Assembly: GCF_025133575.1 (NCBI RefSeq)
Contig: NZ_CP104011.1
Coordinates: 1,240,001 to 1,304,000, forward strand
Length of the DNA stretch: 64,000 nt
Direction: 5' to 3'
DNA from: Pseudomonas sp. GCEP-101
Lineage (GTDB): Bacteria > Pseudomonadota > Gammaproteobacteria > Pseudomonadales > Pseudomonadaceae
The notes below the pieces were generated by a model. It searched no databases. It saw only the letters and a list, made by a program, of their open reading frames with translations, and had not been told where the DNA came from. Each line of letters opens with the position of its first letter. The stretch's first letter is position 1. Both the position numbers and the translations under genes were made by a program. Of the stretch, positions 8,932 to 20,080 are shown in pieces.

Positions 8932-10632
8932 TCAGCGCGCCCCGGCGATGTCCTGCTGGATGCTGGAGAAGGGTCGCGCCCAGGGCTTGGACGCCTGGAC
9001 CTTCGCCGGCAGCTTCTTGATGGCCGCCTGAGCGGAGGCGCGGTCGGCGAAGCTGCCATAGGTCACGACGTAGAAGGGCTTGCCCTGCAGGTTCTTGCGG
9101 AAGTAACGGTACTCACCGCCGCCCTGCTGGCTGACGAAGGCCTTGGCGCTGGCTTCCGAGCTGGTCCCGAGCAACTGCACGGCATAGCGCGAACCCGCCT
9201 GGGACTGGTACCAGCTGCTACCGCCGGCACCACCGGCGGCGGCTGCGGCCGGCTTGCTGGCGGCGCTCGCCGGCTTGGCGCTGGCCACGGTGGTCGCAGG
9301 CTTGGTCGCAGCAACCGGCTTGGCGGCCTGGACGGGCTTGGCCGGCGCGGTGGCGGCGGGCTTGACCGGTTCAGGACGCGGCGTGGGCACCGGGGTCGGA
9401 GCCGGGGCGGGCTGAATGGCCGCCTGCTGCTGAACGGGAGCCGGCGGCACCGGGTTCAGCGGTTTCGGACCGTTGTTGGCCAACGGGGTAACCGGCGGTG
9501 CGCTGGTGGTCACGGTCGGCGGGATGGCCGCGGAGGGCATCGCGCCGTCGTCGGCATCGTCCTGGCCGCCGGCCTGGGCCATGGGCTCGCGGATCACCGG
9601 CTGGCTCTCGCCCACCAGCGGCAACGGCAGCGGTTGGTTGGAGCCGGCGAATTCCACCGAAGGGCCGCTGCCCTGGGCGTCCGGCTGCGGCTGCGCACTC
9701 GGCTGCGGCGCGGCGCCGCCCAGCGGCAGCTGGGAGGACGTCTGCGCGGCGGTGTTGCTCGCCGTGTCCGGCTTGCTGGTCTTGCCCTGCATGAACCAGG
9801 CGGCGATGACGCCGATGGCGACCACGCCGAGGATCGCCAGGTGCTTCTTCGGCAGCTTGAAGCCGGCACCGGCGGCTTTGCGCTCGCCGCCGCGGTCGGC
9901 CAGCATCGCTTCGATCATCGCGTCGCGGGCGGTCTGGTTGATCGCGCCCGGCCAGCCGCCGGACTGTTCATGTATGTCGCTCAGCAGGTCGGCGGAGATC
10001 AGCTCGATGCCCTGCCCCGCGCCCTCCAGGCGCTGAGCCAGGTACTCGCGGGTTTCTTCCTCGCTGTAGGGCTGCAGCTCGATGGCGTGGAATCGCTCCT
10101 CGCCTTCGGAGAGCGCTTCCAGGCGCGACAGCAGCTCCGGCTCCCCGAACAGGAAGACGTGCAGGCGCGCTTCGGAGTTGCCGGCAGCCAGCAGCAGGAG
10201 GACTTCCAGCGCGTCGTCACGCAGCTGCTCGGCGTCATCCACCAGCAGGTACACGTCCTGGCCGGTGATCGCCAGTTGGGCGACCTTGGCGAGAATCGCC
10301 TCGATGCTGGTCTGGGTGATGCCCAGGCCTTGTGCCAGTTGACGCAGCAGGGTGGCTTCGTCGGTCACCGAGCGACCGGAAATCACCACGCTGGAGACGG
10401 CGTCCTTGTTGGTGCTGGCCACCAGGGCCTGGCGCAGCAGCGTCTTGCCGCTGCCCAGCGGGCCGGTGACGGCCAGCAGCAGGTGGCTGTAGCGCGCCAG
10501 GTGGTGCAGTTGGCCCAGCACGGGCTTGCGCTGCGCCGGGAAGAACTTGAAGCCCGGAACCCGCGGTGCGAACGGATCGTGGCTGAACTGGTAGTGGGCC
10601 AGGAAGGCCTCATCGGCATGCAAGCTGGACAT
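8932..10632 (-). CDS. AAA+ ATPase with SPOR domain (DamX-like)
   Basis: A membrane-anchored protein of 566 residues with three parts. Residues ~1-270 form an ExeA/GspA-like AAA+ ATPase with Walker A GPLGSGKT near 57-64 and Walker B VYLLVDDAEQL. A single membrane helix (HLAILGVVAIGVIAAWFM) is near 275. A long Pro/Ala-rich linker leads to a C-terminal SPOR domain (YAVQLLGTSSEASAK, then PFYVVTYGSFADRASAQAA). SPOR domains bind denuded septal peptidoglycan, so a role in division or cell-wall work is likely. It follows aroB by 6 bp with an SD (GGAG/AGGT) overlapping the aroB end, the place damX holds after aroKB in enterobacteria. E. coli DamX lacks a full ATPase. Confidence 0.88.
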   Translation of the reverse strand: MSSLHADEAFLAHYQFSHDPFAPRVPGFKFFPAQRKPVLGQLHHLARYSHLLLAVTGPLGSGKTLLRQALVASTNKDAVSSVVISGRSVTDEATLLRQLAQGLGITQTSIEAILAKVAQLAITGQDVYLLVDDAEQLRDDALEVLLLLAAGNSEARLHVFLFGEPELLSRLEALSEGEERFHAIELQPYSEEETREYLAQRLEGAGQGIELISADLLSDIHEQSGGWPGAINQTARDAMIEAMLADRGGERKAAGAGFKLPKKHLAILGVVAIGVIAAWFMQGKTSKPDTASNTAAQTSSQLPLGGAAPQPSAQPQPDAQGSGPSVEFAGSNQPLPLPLVGESQPVIREPMAQAGGQDDADDGAMPSAAIPPTVTTSAPPVTPLANNGPKPLNPVPPAPVQQQAAIQPAPAPTPVPTPRPEPVKPAATAPAKPVQAAKPVAATKPATTVASAKPASAASKPAAAAAGGAGGSSWYQSQAGSRYAVQLLGTSSEASAKAFVSQQGGGEYRYFRKNLQGKPFYVVTYGSFADRASAQAAIKKLPAKVQASKPWARPFSSIQQDIAGAR

Positions 10633-10638
10633 GGGACC

Positions 10639-11745
10639 TCAGTGTTCTCCTGCCTGACCGACCAGTGCCTGGTAGTCAGCGCGCAGTGTTTCTTCCAGAA
10701 TCTCACGGGGGAATTCGGCGGTCACGACCGCGCCCCCCAGCCCTTGGAGCAGTACCAGACGCAAACGGCCATCGAGCACTTTCTTGTCGACGGCCATGTG
10801 CTCGAGAAAATGCTCGGCGTTCATTTCCTGCGGCGGGACCACCGGCAGTTTCGCCGCGGCAAGCAGGCGAATGCCACGGTCGAGTTCGGCCTTTGTCAGC
10901 CATCCCAGCCGATGCGACATCTCCAGCGCCATCACGGTTCCCGCACCCACGGCTTCGCCGTGCAGCCAGACGCCATAACCCATGTGGGTTTCGATGGCGT
11001 GGCCGAAGGTGTGACCCAGGTTGAGGGTGGCGCGCACGCCGGTTTCCTTCTCGTCGGCGCCGACCACACGGGCCTTGGCCGCGCAGGAGCGCTCGATGGC
11101 TTCGGTCAGCGCGGTTGGCTCCAGCGCCAGCAGGTCGCCCATGCGCGCTTCCAGCCAGGCGAGGAACGGCTCGTCGCAGATGAAGCCGTACTTGATCACT
11201 TCCGCCAGGCCCGCGGACAGCTCGCGGGGCGGCAGGGTCTTGAGGGTCGCGGTGTCGATCACCACGGCCTGGGGCTGGTAGAAGGCCCCGACCATGTTCT
11301 TGCCCAGCGGGTGGTTGATGCCGGTCTTGCCGCCGACCGAGGAGTCCACCTGGGACAACAGGGTGGTCGGCACCTGGATGAAGTCGACGCCGCGCTGGTA
11401 GCAGGCGGCGGCAAACCCGGTCATGTCGCCGATGACGCCGCCGCCCAGCGCGATGAGGGTGGTCTTGCGGTCATGGCGCGCGGTCAGCAGCCCATCGAAG
11501 ATCAGCTGCAGGGTTTCCCACTGCTTGTAGGCCTCGCCGTCGGGCAGCACGACCGTGGTGACCTGATAGCCGGCCAGGGTCTTCTGCAGTCGATCCAAAT
11601 ACAGCGGCGCGATGGTTTCGTTGGTGACGATGGCTACCTGGCGGCCGCGGATGTGCGGCTCGAAGTAGCGCGGATCATCCAGCAGCCCCTCTCCGATGTA
11701 GATCGGGTAGCTGCGATCGGCCAGATCGACATTGAGTGTGCGCAT
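10639..11745 (-). CDS. aroB: 3-dehydroquinate synthase
   Basis: Second step of the shikimate pathway: converts DAHP to 3-dehydroquinate with NAD+ and a divalent metal. From the ATG at 11745 ([18 protein letters not shown]) it has 368 residues, the normal length. An upstream in-frame extension to 11814 overlaps the end of aroK and lacks family sequence, so I reject it. NAD-binding [13 protein letters not shown] is near residue 105. The conserved K and metal-binding region [11 protein letters not shown] is near 142, and the metal ligands lie in [12 protein letters not shown] near 260. It lies 49 bp after aroK and 6 bp before the DamX-like gene, in one operon. Confidence 0.97.
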   Translation of the reverse strand: MRTLNVDLADRSYPIYIGEGLLDDPRYFEPHIRGRQVAIVTNETIAPLYLDRLQKTLAGYQVTTVVLPDGEAYKQWETLQLIFDGLLTARHDRKTTLIALGGGVIGDMTGFAAACYQRGVDFIQVPTTLLSQVDSSVGGKTGINHPLGKNMVGAFYQPQAVVIDTATLKTLPPRELSAGLAEVIKYGFICDEPFLAWLEARMGDLLALEPTALTEAIERSCAAKARVVGADEKETGVRATLNLGHTFGHAIETHMGYGVWLHGEAVGAGTVMALEMSHRLGWLTKAELDRGIRLLAAAKLPVVPPQEMNAEHFLEHMAVDKKVLDGRLRLVLLQGLGGAVVTAEFPREILEETLRADYQALVGQAGEH

Positions 11746-11794
11746 GAAACCCCCGGGCAAGAAAGGGGATAGGATACCGCAGATTGCAACGCCG

Positions 11795-12313
11795 TTAATG
11801 GCGCTCCAGCTCACGTAGACGTTCGATGATCTCCAGGACGACGAGACGCGGTGGCCGCTCGTCGGTCTCGATGATCACATCGGCGATTTCGCGATAGAGC
11901 GGATCACGCAGTTGCATGAGGTCACGCAGGATCTGCTCCGGATTGGGCTTCTGCAGCAACGGACGATTCTTGTCGCGCGCGGTGCGGGAAATCTGCTGCT
12001 CGACCGAGGCATGCAGGTAGATCACCTTGCCGCCGGATTTGAGGATCAGGCGATTGGCCTCGCGCATCACTGCGCCGCCACCGGTGGCAATGACCATGCC
12101 CCCTTCATCGCACAACTCGGCCAGCATCGACTGCTCACGCTCACGGAAGCCAGCCTCGCCCTCGACATCGAATATCCAGGGGATGTTGGCTCCGCAGCGC
12201 TGCTCGATTTCTTTATCCGAATCCTTGAAGACGAGGTGAAGCTCTTTGGCGAGAAGACGCCCGATGGTGCTTTTACCAGCACCCATCGGGCCTACCAGAA
12301 TCAAATTGGACAC
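11795..12313 (-). CDS. aroK: Shikimate kinase I
   Basis: Phosphorylates shikimate with ATP to shikimate 3-phosphate. It has a P-loop near the start ([11 protein letters not shown]), the DSD motif (FKDSDKEIE) binding magnesium and shikimate, [11 protein letters not shown] for the shikimate site and the lid arginine region RPLL. I place the start at the GTG at 12313, giving 172 residues as in other pseudomonads. A TTG at 12325 would overlap the pilQ stop codon by 4 bp and add four residues; there is no ATG. Either way translation is probably coupled to pilQ. The pilQ-aroK-aroB order is conserved in Pseudomonas. Confidence 0.95.
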   Translation of the reverse strand: MSNLILVGPMGAGKSTIGRLLAKELHLVFKDSDKEIEQRCGANIPWIFDVEGEAGFREREQSMLAELCDEGGMVIATGGGAVMREANRLILKSGGKVIYLHASVEQQISRTARDKNRPLLQKPNPEQILRDLMQLRDPLYREIADVIIETDERPPRLVVLEIIERLRELERH

Positions 12314-12321
12314 GACATTGA

Positions 12322-14445
12322 TCAACGGCCGATGGCAATGGCCTGATTATTCATGATCCGCGGGGTAAGGAAAACCAGCAGCTCGTTCTTGCTGTCGGTC
12401 ACGTAGTCGTTCTTGAACAGGCGGCCGATCATCGGCACGTCGCCCAGGAACGGCACCTTCGCCGTCGATTTGGTCTGGGTGTTGGAGAACACGCCACCGA
12501 TCACGATGGTTTCGCCATCGTTGACCAGCACCTTCGCGTTCACCTCGTTCTTCTTGATCGGCGGTACGCCGTTCAGGGCGTTGGCGTAGTCCGGCTCGTC
12601 CTTGTTGACCTTCACTTCCATGATGATGCGGTTGTCCGGCGTGATCTGCGGGGTCACTTCCAGGGACAGCGCCGCTTCCTTGAAGGACACCGAGGTCGCA
12701 CCGCTGGAGCTGGCTTCCTGGTACGGAATCTCCGAGCCCTTGAGGATCTTCGCGGTTTCCTTGTCGGAGGTGACGACCTTCGGCTGGGAAACCACTTCAC
12801 CGTTACCGGTCTTCTCCATGGCATTGAGCTGCAGGTCCAGGATGGTGTTGCTGGTGGTGAAGCCGATGCTGATGCCCGAGGTCGGCGTGGTGTTCGACGC
12901 GCCGAGGTCGACGAAGGTATTGCCCGTGCTGTTGGTGCCGCCGGACACATCGAAGTTGCCGTGACCGGACAGCGAACCGCTCCAGTTCACGCCCAGCTCC
13001 TTGGTGTAGTCGACGTTGGCTTCGACGATGCGCGCCTCGATCATCACCTGGCGCACCGGGATGTCCAGCTGGGCGACGATGCGGCGCAGCTCGTCCAGGC
13101 GATCCTGGGTCTGGTAGGCGATGATGCTGTTGGTGCGATCGTCCACGGTGATCGAACCGCGGTTGTCGCCCTGGGCTGCCGCAGCAACGCCGGGCGCGCC
13201 ACCACCGGTGCCGGTGACGGAGCTGAACAGCTTGGCGATGTCCGCCGCCTTGGCGTAGTTCACCTGGATCAGTTCACGGCGCAGGGGCGCCAGTTCGGAA
13301 ATCTGCTTCTGCGCTTCCAGCTCCTGGCGTTCGCGGGCGGCGATCTCGTCAGCCGGCGCGACCAGCAGGACGTTGCCGACCTTGCGCTTGTCCAGGCCCT
13401 TGGTCTTGAGCACCAGATCCAGCGCCTGGTCCCACGGCACGTTCTGCAGGCGCAGAGTGATGTTGCCCTGCACGGTGTCCGAGGCGACGAGGTTCAGGTC
13501 GGTGAAGTCGGCGATCAGCTGCAGAACCGAACGCACGTCGATGTCCTGGAAGTTCAGGGACAGTTTTTCGCCGGTATAGGCGAAGCTGTCCTTCTTGCGC
13601 TTCTCGGCATCGTCCTGGGTCAGCGGCTTGATGCTGACGGTCATGCGATTGTCGGTCTGATAGACGAGGTAGTCGTACAGGCCGGTCGGCTCGATGGTGA
13701 TGCTGGCCTTGTCGCCAACGGCGGAGGCGTTGACCAGTTGCACCGGGGTCGCGAAGTCCTTCACGTCCAGGCGCACGCGCAGGTTGTCCGGCAGCTGGGT
13801 GCGCGGGAAGTCCAGGCGGATCTTGCCGCCCTGCTCCTGGATGTCGGGACTGACGGTCGGATCGGACAGGTCGATGACGACGTTGCCTTCACCCTGCTCG
13901 CCACGCTGGAAATCGATATTGCGGATCGCCTTGCCGGCCGGGATATACGGCTTGGGCTGCGCCGGCTTGGCCGCCGGAGCCGGAGACGGCGCCGCGGAAG
14001 CGTAGGAGGCCGCTGGCGCGCCGCCGGCGCCGACCACGACGTACAGGTTGGAACCCTCGGCACGGGTGGTGTACGGCACCAGCGTCGCCAGGTTGACGAT
14101 GAGGCGGGTACGGTCCTTCGCCTCGACCACGGTCAGGCTGCGGGCGTTGCCCACCCCCAGTTCGCGGTTCTTGCTGCCCAGCTTGTTCTGCACACCCGGC
14201 AGGTCCAGCGCAATGCGCGCGGGCTGCTCGATGGTGTAGCCACGTGGCGCCGCCACTGGCTCATCGAAGCCGAGCTTGAGTTCCACGCGGTCGCCCGGCA
14301 GGGCCGCCACGTCGACGCTCTGCAGGTTTGCAGCCAGCAGGGTCGGTGCGAATACGGCCGCGAGCACGGAAATGCCCAGGCGGGAAAGCGTTTTATTCAT
14401 CGTCTGAATCCGTCGTGCAGACTGCTGTTTGTTATCCATGTTCAT
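12322..14445 (-). CDS. pilQ: Type IV pilus secretin
   Basis: Forms the outer-membrane ring through which type IV pili pass; also needed for twitching and DNA uptake. Up to 707 residues. Order: signal peptide ([20 protein letters not shown]), two AMIN domains that bind peptidoglycan (about 40-290), an STN-type domain ([18 protein letters not shown] near 305), an N1 domain, and the secretin core ending [13 protein letters not shown]. The ATG at 14445 has an AAGG SD and lies 8 bp after pilP. The ATG at 14400 (MNKTLSRLG, 692 residues) matches the known P. aeruginosa start better and gives a normal signal peptide, so it may be the true one. Last gene of pilMNOPQ. Confidence 0.96.
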   Translation of the reverse strand: MNMDNKQQSARRIQTMNKTLSRLGISVLAAVFAPTLLAANLQSVDVAALPGDRVELKLGFDEPVAAPRGYTIEQPARIALDLPGVQNKLGSKNRELGVGNARSLTVVEAKDRTRLIVNLATLVPYTTRAEGSNLYVVVGAGGAPAASYASAAPSPAPAAKPAQPKPYIPAGKAIRNIDFQRGEQGEGNVVIDLSDPTVSPDIQEQGGKIRLDFPRTQLPDNLRVRLDVKDFATPVQLVNASAVGDKASITIEPTGLYDYLVYQTDNRMTVSIKPLTQDDAEKRKKDSFAYTGEKLSLNFQDIDVRSVLQLIADFTDLNLVASDTVQGNITLRLQNVPWDQALDLVLKTKGLDKRKVGNVLLVAPADEIAARERQELEAQKQISELAPLRRELIQVNYAKAADIAKLFSSVTGTGGGAPGVAAAAQGDNRGSITVDDRTNSIIAYQTQDRLDELRRIVAQLDIPVRQVMIEARIVEANVDYTKELGVNWSGSLSGHGNFDVSGGTNSTGNTFVDLGASNTTPTSGISIGFTTSNTILDLQLNAMEKTGNGEVVSQPKVVTSDKETAKILKGSEIPYQEASSSGATSVSFKEAALSLEVTPQITPDNRIIMEVKVNKDEPDYANALNGVPPIKKNEVNAKVLVNDGETIVIGGVFSNTQTKSTAKVPFLGDVPMIGRLFKNDYVTDSKNELLVFLTPRIMNNQAIAIGR

Positions 14446-14453
14446 CCCCGCCC

Positions 14454-14978
14454 TTAGGAGCGTTCCTTGAGAGTCAGGCTGCGCGGACGCTCCAGCCAGC
14501 CACCCTCACCATCAGGAACGATTTCAATCACGTCGATCTTGGCTTCGCTGATCGCAACGATCTTGCCGTCGTTGCGACCGAGGTAATCCCCCACTCGCAC
14601 CCGGTGCACCCCTCCTGCACCTTTCACGAGAGCGAATACCTGACTGTCCTTGGCCAGGGTGCCGACCATTTCGAAGGTTTCGATGTTGAAGCCTTCGAGG
14701 AACTGCTTGACCCGCGTTTCATCGGGCTTGATGACCTTGTTGCCCTTCTGCTTGACCGCCAGGTCGATCTTCACCGGCGGCTGGAACGGGCTGCGCAGGG
14801 ACGCTGCACTGTAGGTGAAGGCCTCGTACGCCTGGAACTTGGGCAACGGCTCGATGGTGCCCTTCGGCCGGGCCCGTACCTCGTCCATGTAGGCCTGCAG
14901 ATCGGCGAAGTCGCTTCCCGAGCCGCAACCATTGAGCGTCAGGAGCAGGAAACTGCAAACGATCAGGCGCCCCCTCAT
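14454..14978 (-). CDS. pilP: Type IV pilus assembly lipoprotein
   Basis: Inner-membrane lipoprotein of 174 residues that links the PilN/PilO pair to the secretin PilQ. The lipobox LNGC is at residues 15-18. An extended, flexible region of about 60 residues, which in the family contacts PilNO, follows. A C-terminal beta-sandwich (FEMVGTLAKDSQVFALVKGAGGVHRVRVGDYLG) binds PilQ. It overlaps pilO by 4 bp (ATGA) and precedes pilQ by 8 bp. Confidence 0.96.
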   Translation of the reverse strand: MRGRLIVCSFLLLTLNGCGSGSDFADLQAYMDEVRARPKGTIEPLPKFQAYEAFTYSAASLRSPFQPPVKIDLAVKQKGNKVIKPDETRVKQFLEGFNIETFEMVGTLAKDSQVFALVKGAGGVHRVRVGDYLGRNDGKIVAISEAKIDVIEIVPDGEGGWLERPRSLTLKERS

Positions 14979-15637
14979 TTTTTCGCTCCTGTCTTCGCAG
15001 CAGCCGCCGGGGCAGTAGCCTTCACGCCCTTGTCGTTGTACCGGTAGGTTTTCGCCAGGATGCTCATGCGCAGCTTGGACGTGCTGTCCGAGCTGGCCGG
15101 CTTGATGTCGAAATCATGCAGCGTGACGATCCGCGGCAGGCTGGATACGCCACTGACGAAGGTCGCCAGGTCGTGATAACCACCCACCACGCTGATCTGG
15201 ATCGGCAGCTCGATATAGAACTGCTGCGCCACTTCCGGCAGCAGCTTGATCTCTTCGAACTCCAGGCCACTGCCCAGGCCGGTGCGGGTAATGTCCTCCA
15301 GCAGGCCAGGCACTTCGGTGTCGCTGGGCAGCTGACGCAACAGGGCGCCGAAGGACTCTTCCATCTCCTTCATCTGCACCTTGTAGGCCTCCAGGTTCGC
15401 CGCCTGGAAGGCCTTGGACGAGAACTGCTGCTTGAGGGTCTGCTCTTCCTCGCGATTGCGGTCGAGCTGGTCCTGCAGATCCTTCAGGTGGAAGTTGTAG
15501 CCCAGCGCCAGCACCACGGCCATCAGCAGAATGCAGGCGATGACCTTGACCGCCGCCGGCCAGGAACCGAGGTTATTCAGGTCAAGATCGTTGATGTCGA
15601 TCTTGCGCAAGCTCTCCAGAGAACTGGCCAGACTCAT
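14975..15637 (-). CDS. pilO: Type IV pilus alignment-complex protein
   Basis: Bitopic inner-membrane protein of 220 residues, a partner of PilN in the alignment subcomplex. It has a short cytoplasmic N-terminus and one membrane helix near residues 29-48 (AAVKVIACILLMAVVLALGY). A periplasmic coiled coil (LKDLQDQLDRNREEEQTLKQ) follows, then a ferredoxin-like core (FYIELPIQISVVGGYHDLATF). The C-terminal Ala/Lys-rich tail (TAPAAAAKTGAKK) makes it slightly longer than the P. aeruginosa protein. It overlaps both pilP and pilN by 4 bp, indicating translational coupling. Confidence 0.95.
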   Translation of the reverse strand: MSLASSLESLRKIDINDLDLNNLGSWPAAVKVIACILLMAVVLALGYNFHLKDLQDQLDRNREEEQTLKQQFSSKAFQAANLEAYKVQMKEMEESFGALLRQLPSDTEVPGLLEDITRTGLGSGLEFEEIKLLPEVAQQFYIELPIQISVVGGYHDLATFVSGVSSLPRIVTLHDFDIKPASSDSTSKLRMSILAKTYRYNDKGVKATAPAAAAKTGAKK

Positions 15638-16223
15638 TTCTTGGCTCCTTGCGCGGTACTCTTCTTGTCCTGCTCATCGCCAGGCTGGGTCTGCTGCACG
15701 GTCAACTGGAAGACGTTGGCCTGGTCCAGAGCGCCCTGGGTGACCGCTTTCACCTCGGTCAGGTTCGGAGAGGTCAGCCACTCCGAGGCATCCAGGTTGC
15801 GCATGAGATTGGAGACGCGGTTGTTGGATTCAGCCGCTCCAGCAATCGCGATGGACTTGCCGGACATCTTCAGCTCAGTGAAGAACACGCCATCGGGCAG
15901 GGTGCGCACCAGTTGGTCGAACACCCGGCCGATGATCGGACGGTTACCCTGCAGGTCCTGAATGATCTTCATCCGTTCCAGCAACTGCTGGCGGCGCGTC
16001 TTCAGCTCGCTGATTTCCTTGATGCGCGCATCCAGCACGGCGATTTCCTTGCGCAGGAAGTCGTTGCGCGCGCCCTGGTTCTCGATGGCCGAGTTGAAAT
16101 ACTGGTCGCCGAGGAACACCACTGCCCCCGACGCGACCAGCACCGCCCCGAGAATCACCAGGAAGCGCTGCTTGCGCTCCTCGCGCAGCTGCTCCCGCCA
16201 CGGCAATAGGTTGATGCGTGCCA

Positions 16224-16224
<1 letters not shown>
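15634..16224 (-). CDS. pilN: Type IV pilus alignment-complex protein
   Basis: Bitopic inner-membrane protein of 196 residues. Its N-terminal peptide MARINLLPWREQ is the classic PilN motif that inserts into a groove of PilM. One membrane helix lies near residues 22-42 (RFLVILGAVLVASGAVVFLGD), followed by a coiled coil and a small periplasmic domain. The end (DEQDKKSTAQGAKK) is low-complexity. It overlaps pilM by 1 bp and pilO by 4 bp. Confidence 0.95.
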
Positions 16225-17315
<1,091 letters not shown>

Positions 17316-17340
17316 TTACGGACGATTTATGTTTTTCCAC

Positions 17341-17369
17341 ATTAGATACCAGACTTGACACCTGCGCAA
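17341..17369 (-). promoter_or_regulatory. Candidate sigma-70 promoter for pilMNOPQ
   Basis: On the minus strand, TTGCGC (17364-17369), a 17-bp spacer and TCTAAT (17341-17346) form a plausible promoter. The transcript would start about 45 nt before pilM. Found by eye only. Confidence 0.45.
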
Positions 17370-17394
17370 ATGGCTCGCCAGCAAAAAAACTGCT

Positions 17395-17400
17395 TATAAT
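17395..17400 (+). promoter_or_regulatory. Candidate -10 box for the PBP1A gene
   Basis: A perfect TATAAT about 75 bp before the PBP1A start. The sequence 17 bp upstream (GGCTCG) is a poor -35. The TTGACA at 17355-17360 is 34 bp away and cannot pair with it as a normal promoter. Confidence 0.4.
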
Positions 17401-17474
17401 GTGATCAGCTTTTCTCTTTTTACCGCGCCATCCGCTTAACTCTTTCTTTTCTCTGGAAATCCAAGACCTTCCCG

Positions 17475-19904
17475 ATGCGCCTGCTGAAGTTTCTGTGGTG
17501 GACCTGTGTCACCATTATTTGTGGAGTGCTGCTCAGTTTCAGCGGCGCCTATCTGTACCTCAGCCCGAACCTCCCGTCCGTGGAGGCCTTGCGCAACGTG
17601 CGCTTGCAGATGCCGCTGCGCGTGTACAGTGCTGATAACAAATTGATAGCAGAGTTTGGCGAGATGCGCCGAACGCCGATTCGATTTGCTGAAATCCCCC
17701 CGGATTTCACCCACGCACTGTTATCGGCTGAAGATGACAATTTCGCCAACCATTATGGCGTGGACGTCAAAAGCCTGATGCGTGCTGCCGCGCAATTATT
17801 GAAGACCGGCCACATCCAGACCGGCGGCAGTACCATCACCATGCAGGTGGCGAAGAACTACTTCCTCACCAACGAACGCAGTTTCTCCCGCAAGATCAAC
17901 GAGATATTGCTCGCCCTGCAGATCGAGCGCTCGCTCACCAAGGACGAGATCCTCGAGCTCTACGTCAACAAGATCTACCTGGGCAACCGCGCCTACGGCG
18001 TCGAAGCCGCCGCCCAGGTGTATTACGGCAAGTCCATCAAGGACCTGAGCCTGGCGCAGATGGCGATGATCGCCGGTCTGCCCAAGGCGCCGTCGCGCTA
18101 CAACCCGCTGGCCAACGCCGCGCGCAGCCTGGAGCGTCGCAACTGGATCCTCGAGCGCATGCTCAAGCTGGGCTTCATCGACCAGGCGCGCTACCAGGCC
18201 GCCATCCAGGAGCCGGTGGGCGCCTCGTACCATGTACAGACGCCGGAGCTGGCCGCCCCCTACATCGCCGAGATGGCCCGCGCCGAACTGGTCGGCCGCT
18301 TCGGTGGCGATGCCTATACCGAGGGCTATCGCGTCTACACCACCGTGCGCAGTGACCTGCAGGAGGACGCCAACACCGCCCTGCGCGAAGGCCTGCAGGA
18401 CTACGACCAGCGCCATGGCTACCGCGGGCCGGAAACCCGCCTGCCGGGCAAGACCCGTGACGCCTGGCGCCAGGCGATTGCCGAGCAGCGCCCGCTGGGC
18501 GGCCTGGAGCCGGCCATCGTCACCCAGGTCGAGAAGAGCGGCGCCATGGTCATGACCCGCGACGGCAAGGAAGAAGCCCTGAGCTGGGACGGCATGAAAT
18601 GGGCCCGCCCGTACCTGAGCAACAACAGCATGGGCCGCATGCCCAGCCAGCCCAGCGACGTGGTGCAGGCCGGTGACGTGATCCGCGTGCAACGCAAGAG
18701 CGATGGCTCGCTGCGCCTGACCCAGGTGCCGGCCGCGCAGAGCGCGCTGGTGTCCCTGCATCCGCAGGACGGCGCGATCATGGCGCTGGTCGGCGGCTTC
18801 TCCTTCGAGCAGAGCAACTACAACCGCGCCACCCAGGCCCGTCGCCAGCCCGGTTCCAGCTTCAAGCCGTTCATCTACAGCTGCGCGCTGGACAACGGCT
18901 TCACCGCCGCCTCGCTGATCAACGACGCCCCGGTGGTGTTCTACGACGAGTACCTGGACAAGGTCTGGCGGCCGAAGAACGACACCAACACCTTCCTCGG
19001 CCCGATCCCCATGCGCGAGGCGCTGTACAAGTCGCGCAACATGGTGTCGATCCGCATCCTCCAGGCACTGGGCGTCAATCGCGCACGGGACTGCATCAGC
19101 AAGTTCGGCCTGAACAAGGACGACCTGCCGCCGAACCTGTCCATGGCCCTGGGCACCGCGACCCTGACGCCGATGGAAATCGCCGGCGCGTGGACCGTCT
19201 TCGCCAACGGCGGCTTCAAGGTCTCCCCCTACATCGTCCAGCGCATCGAAAGCCGCGACGGGCAACTGCTGTACCAGGCCAACCCGCCCAGCATTCCCCA
19301 CGACGAGGAACAGGTGCCGGCGCAACCGGAAGCAGCCAGCACCGACGCCTTCGGCAATGACGACCCGACCCAGGCCAAGACTACCGTCGAGCCGGCCGCC
19401 GCCGAGCGCGTCATCGACGCCCGCACCGCCTACATCATGACCAGCATGCTGCAGGACGTGATCAAGCGCGGCACCGGCCGCCGGGCCCTGGCGCTCAAGC
19501 GTGATGACCTGGCGGGCAAGACTGGCACCACCAACGAGTCCAAGGACGCGTGGTTCTCCGGCTACAACGCCGACTACATGACCACCGTCTGGGTCGGTTT
19601 CGACCAGCCGGAAAGCCTCGGTCGCGCGGAATACGGCGGCAACGTCGCCCTGCCGATCTGGATGCGCTACATGGGCGCGGCGCTCAAGGACAAGCCGTCG
19701 CACCTGCTGCCCGAGCCGCCCGGCCTGATCAGCCTGCGCATCGACCCGGTGACCGGTCGCGCGGCAGGCCCCGGCACGCCGGGCGCGTACTTCGAACTGT
19801 TCAAGAAGGAGGACACGCCTCCAACGATGAGCGAGCTGCCTCGCGGCAGCGCTCCGGGCGGCGGCATGCCGGCGGACGAAGAAGCGCCCATCGACCTGTT
19901 CTGA
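17475..19904 (+). CDS. ponA: Penicillin-binding protein 1A (bifunctional peptidoglycan synthase)
   Basis: Class A PBP (also called mrcA) of 809 residues that polymerises lipid II and cross-links the strands. It has a short cytoplasmic N-terminus and one membrane helix near residues 9-29. The GT51 transglycosylase domain has its catalytic glutamate at E86 (AEDDNF) and GGSTITMQ near 117. An OB-like domain sits near 320-420. The transpeptidase has nucleophile S461 in SSFK, SRN near 525 and K682 in KTGT. The ATG is preceded by a weak SD. Gene order (divergent from pilM) is as in P. aeruginosa. A terminator-like hairpin follows. Confidence 0.98.
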   Translation: MRLLKFLWWTCVTIICGVLLSFSGAYLYLSPNLPSVEALRNVRLQMPLRVYSADNKLIAEFGEMRRTPIRFAEIPPDFTHALLSAEDDNFANHYGVDVKSLMRAAAQLLKTGHIQTGGSTITMQVAKNYFLTNERSFSRKINEILLALQIERSLTKDEILELYVNKIYLGNRAYGVEAAAQVYYGKSIKDLSLAQMAMIAGLPKAPSRYNPLANAARSLERRNWILERMLKLGFIDQARYQAAIQEPVGASYHVQTPELAAPYIAEMARAELVGRFGGDAYTEGYRVYTTVRSDLQEDANTALREGLQDYDQRHGYRGPETRLPGKTRDAWRQAIAEQRPLGGLEPAIVTQVEKSGAMVMTRDGKEEALSWDGMKWARPYLSNNSMGRMPSQPSDVVQAGDVIRVQRKSDGSLRLTQVPAAQSALVSLHPQDGAIMALVGGFSFEQSNYNRATQARRQPGSSFKPFIYSCALDNGFTAASLINDAPVVFYDEYLDKVWRPKNDTNTFLGPIPMREALYKSRNMVSIRILQALGVNRARDCISKFGLNKDDLPPNLSMALGTATLTPMEIAGAWTVFANGGFKVSPYIVQRIESRDGQLLYQANPPSIPHDEEQVPAQPEAASTDAFGNDDPTQAKTTVEPAAAERVIDARTAYIMTSMLQDVIKRGTGRRALALKRDDLAGKTGTTNESKDAWFSGYNADYMTTVWVGFDQPESLGRAEYGGNVALPIWMRYMGAALKDKPSHLLPEPPGLISLRIDPVTGRAAGPGTPGAYFELFKKEDTPPTMSELPRGSAPGGGMPADEEAPIDLF

Positions 19905-19907
19905 CAC

Positions 19908-19933
19908 GAAGGCCCCTCTGTGCAGGGGCCTTC
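19908..19933 (+). terminator. Terminator-like hairpin after ponA
   Basis: Perfect 10-bp stem GAAGGCCCCT/AGGGGCCTTC with a six-base loop, 4 bp after the stop codon. The T tract after it is poor (TCATTTT). Confidence 0.75.
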
Positions 19934-20080
19934 TCATTTTCGGGAAGCGCTTCCGACAAAGTCATGGCGTTTCGCTAACGCATTGATTACTCTGGCGTTT
20001 GCGGCGGTGAACAACCCCAGGCGGCTGACCCCATCCGGTACGTCAGGGGCTTCCCGCGGCAACTTCGTCAGGAGGTCTGG

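Noticed and set aside
17355-17400. TTGACA (17355) and TATAAT (17395) as one promoter
   Set aside because: The spacer is 34 bp, twice the functional length; only the -10 box is listed.
19943-19954. Perfect palindrome GGAAGCGCTTCC after ponA
   Set aside because: Twelve bases of GC-rich palindrome are expected often by chance here and it lies at no clear promoter; could be an operator but nothing supports it.
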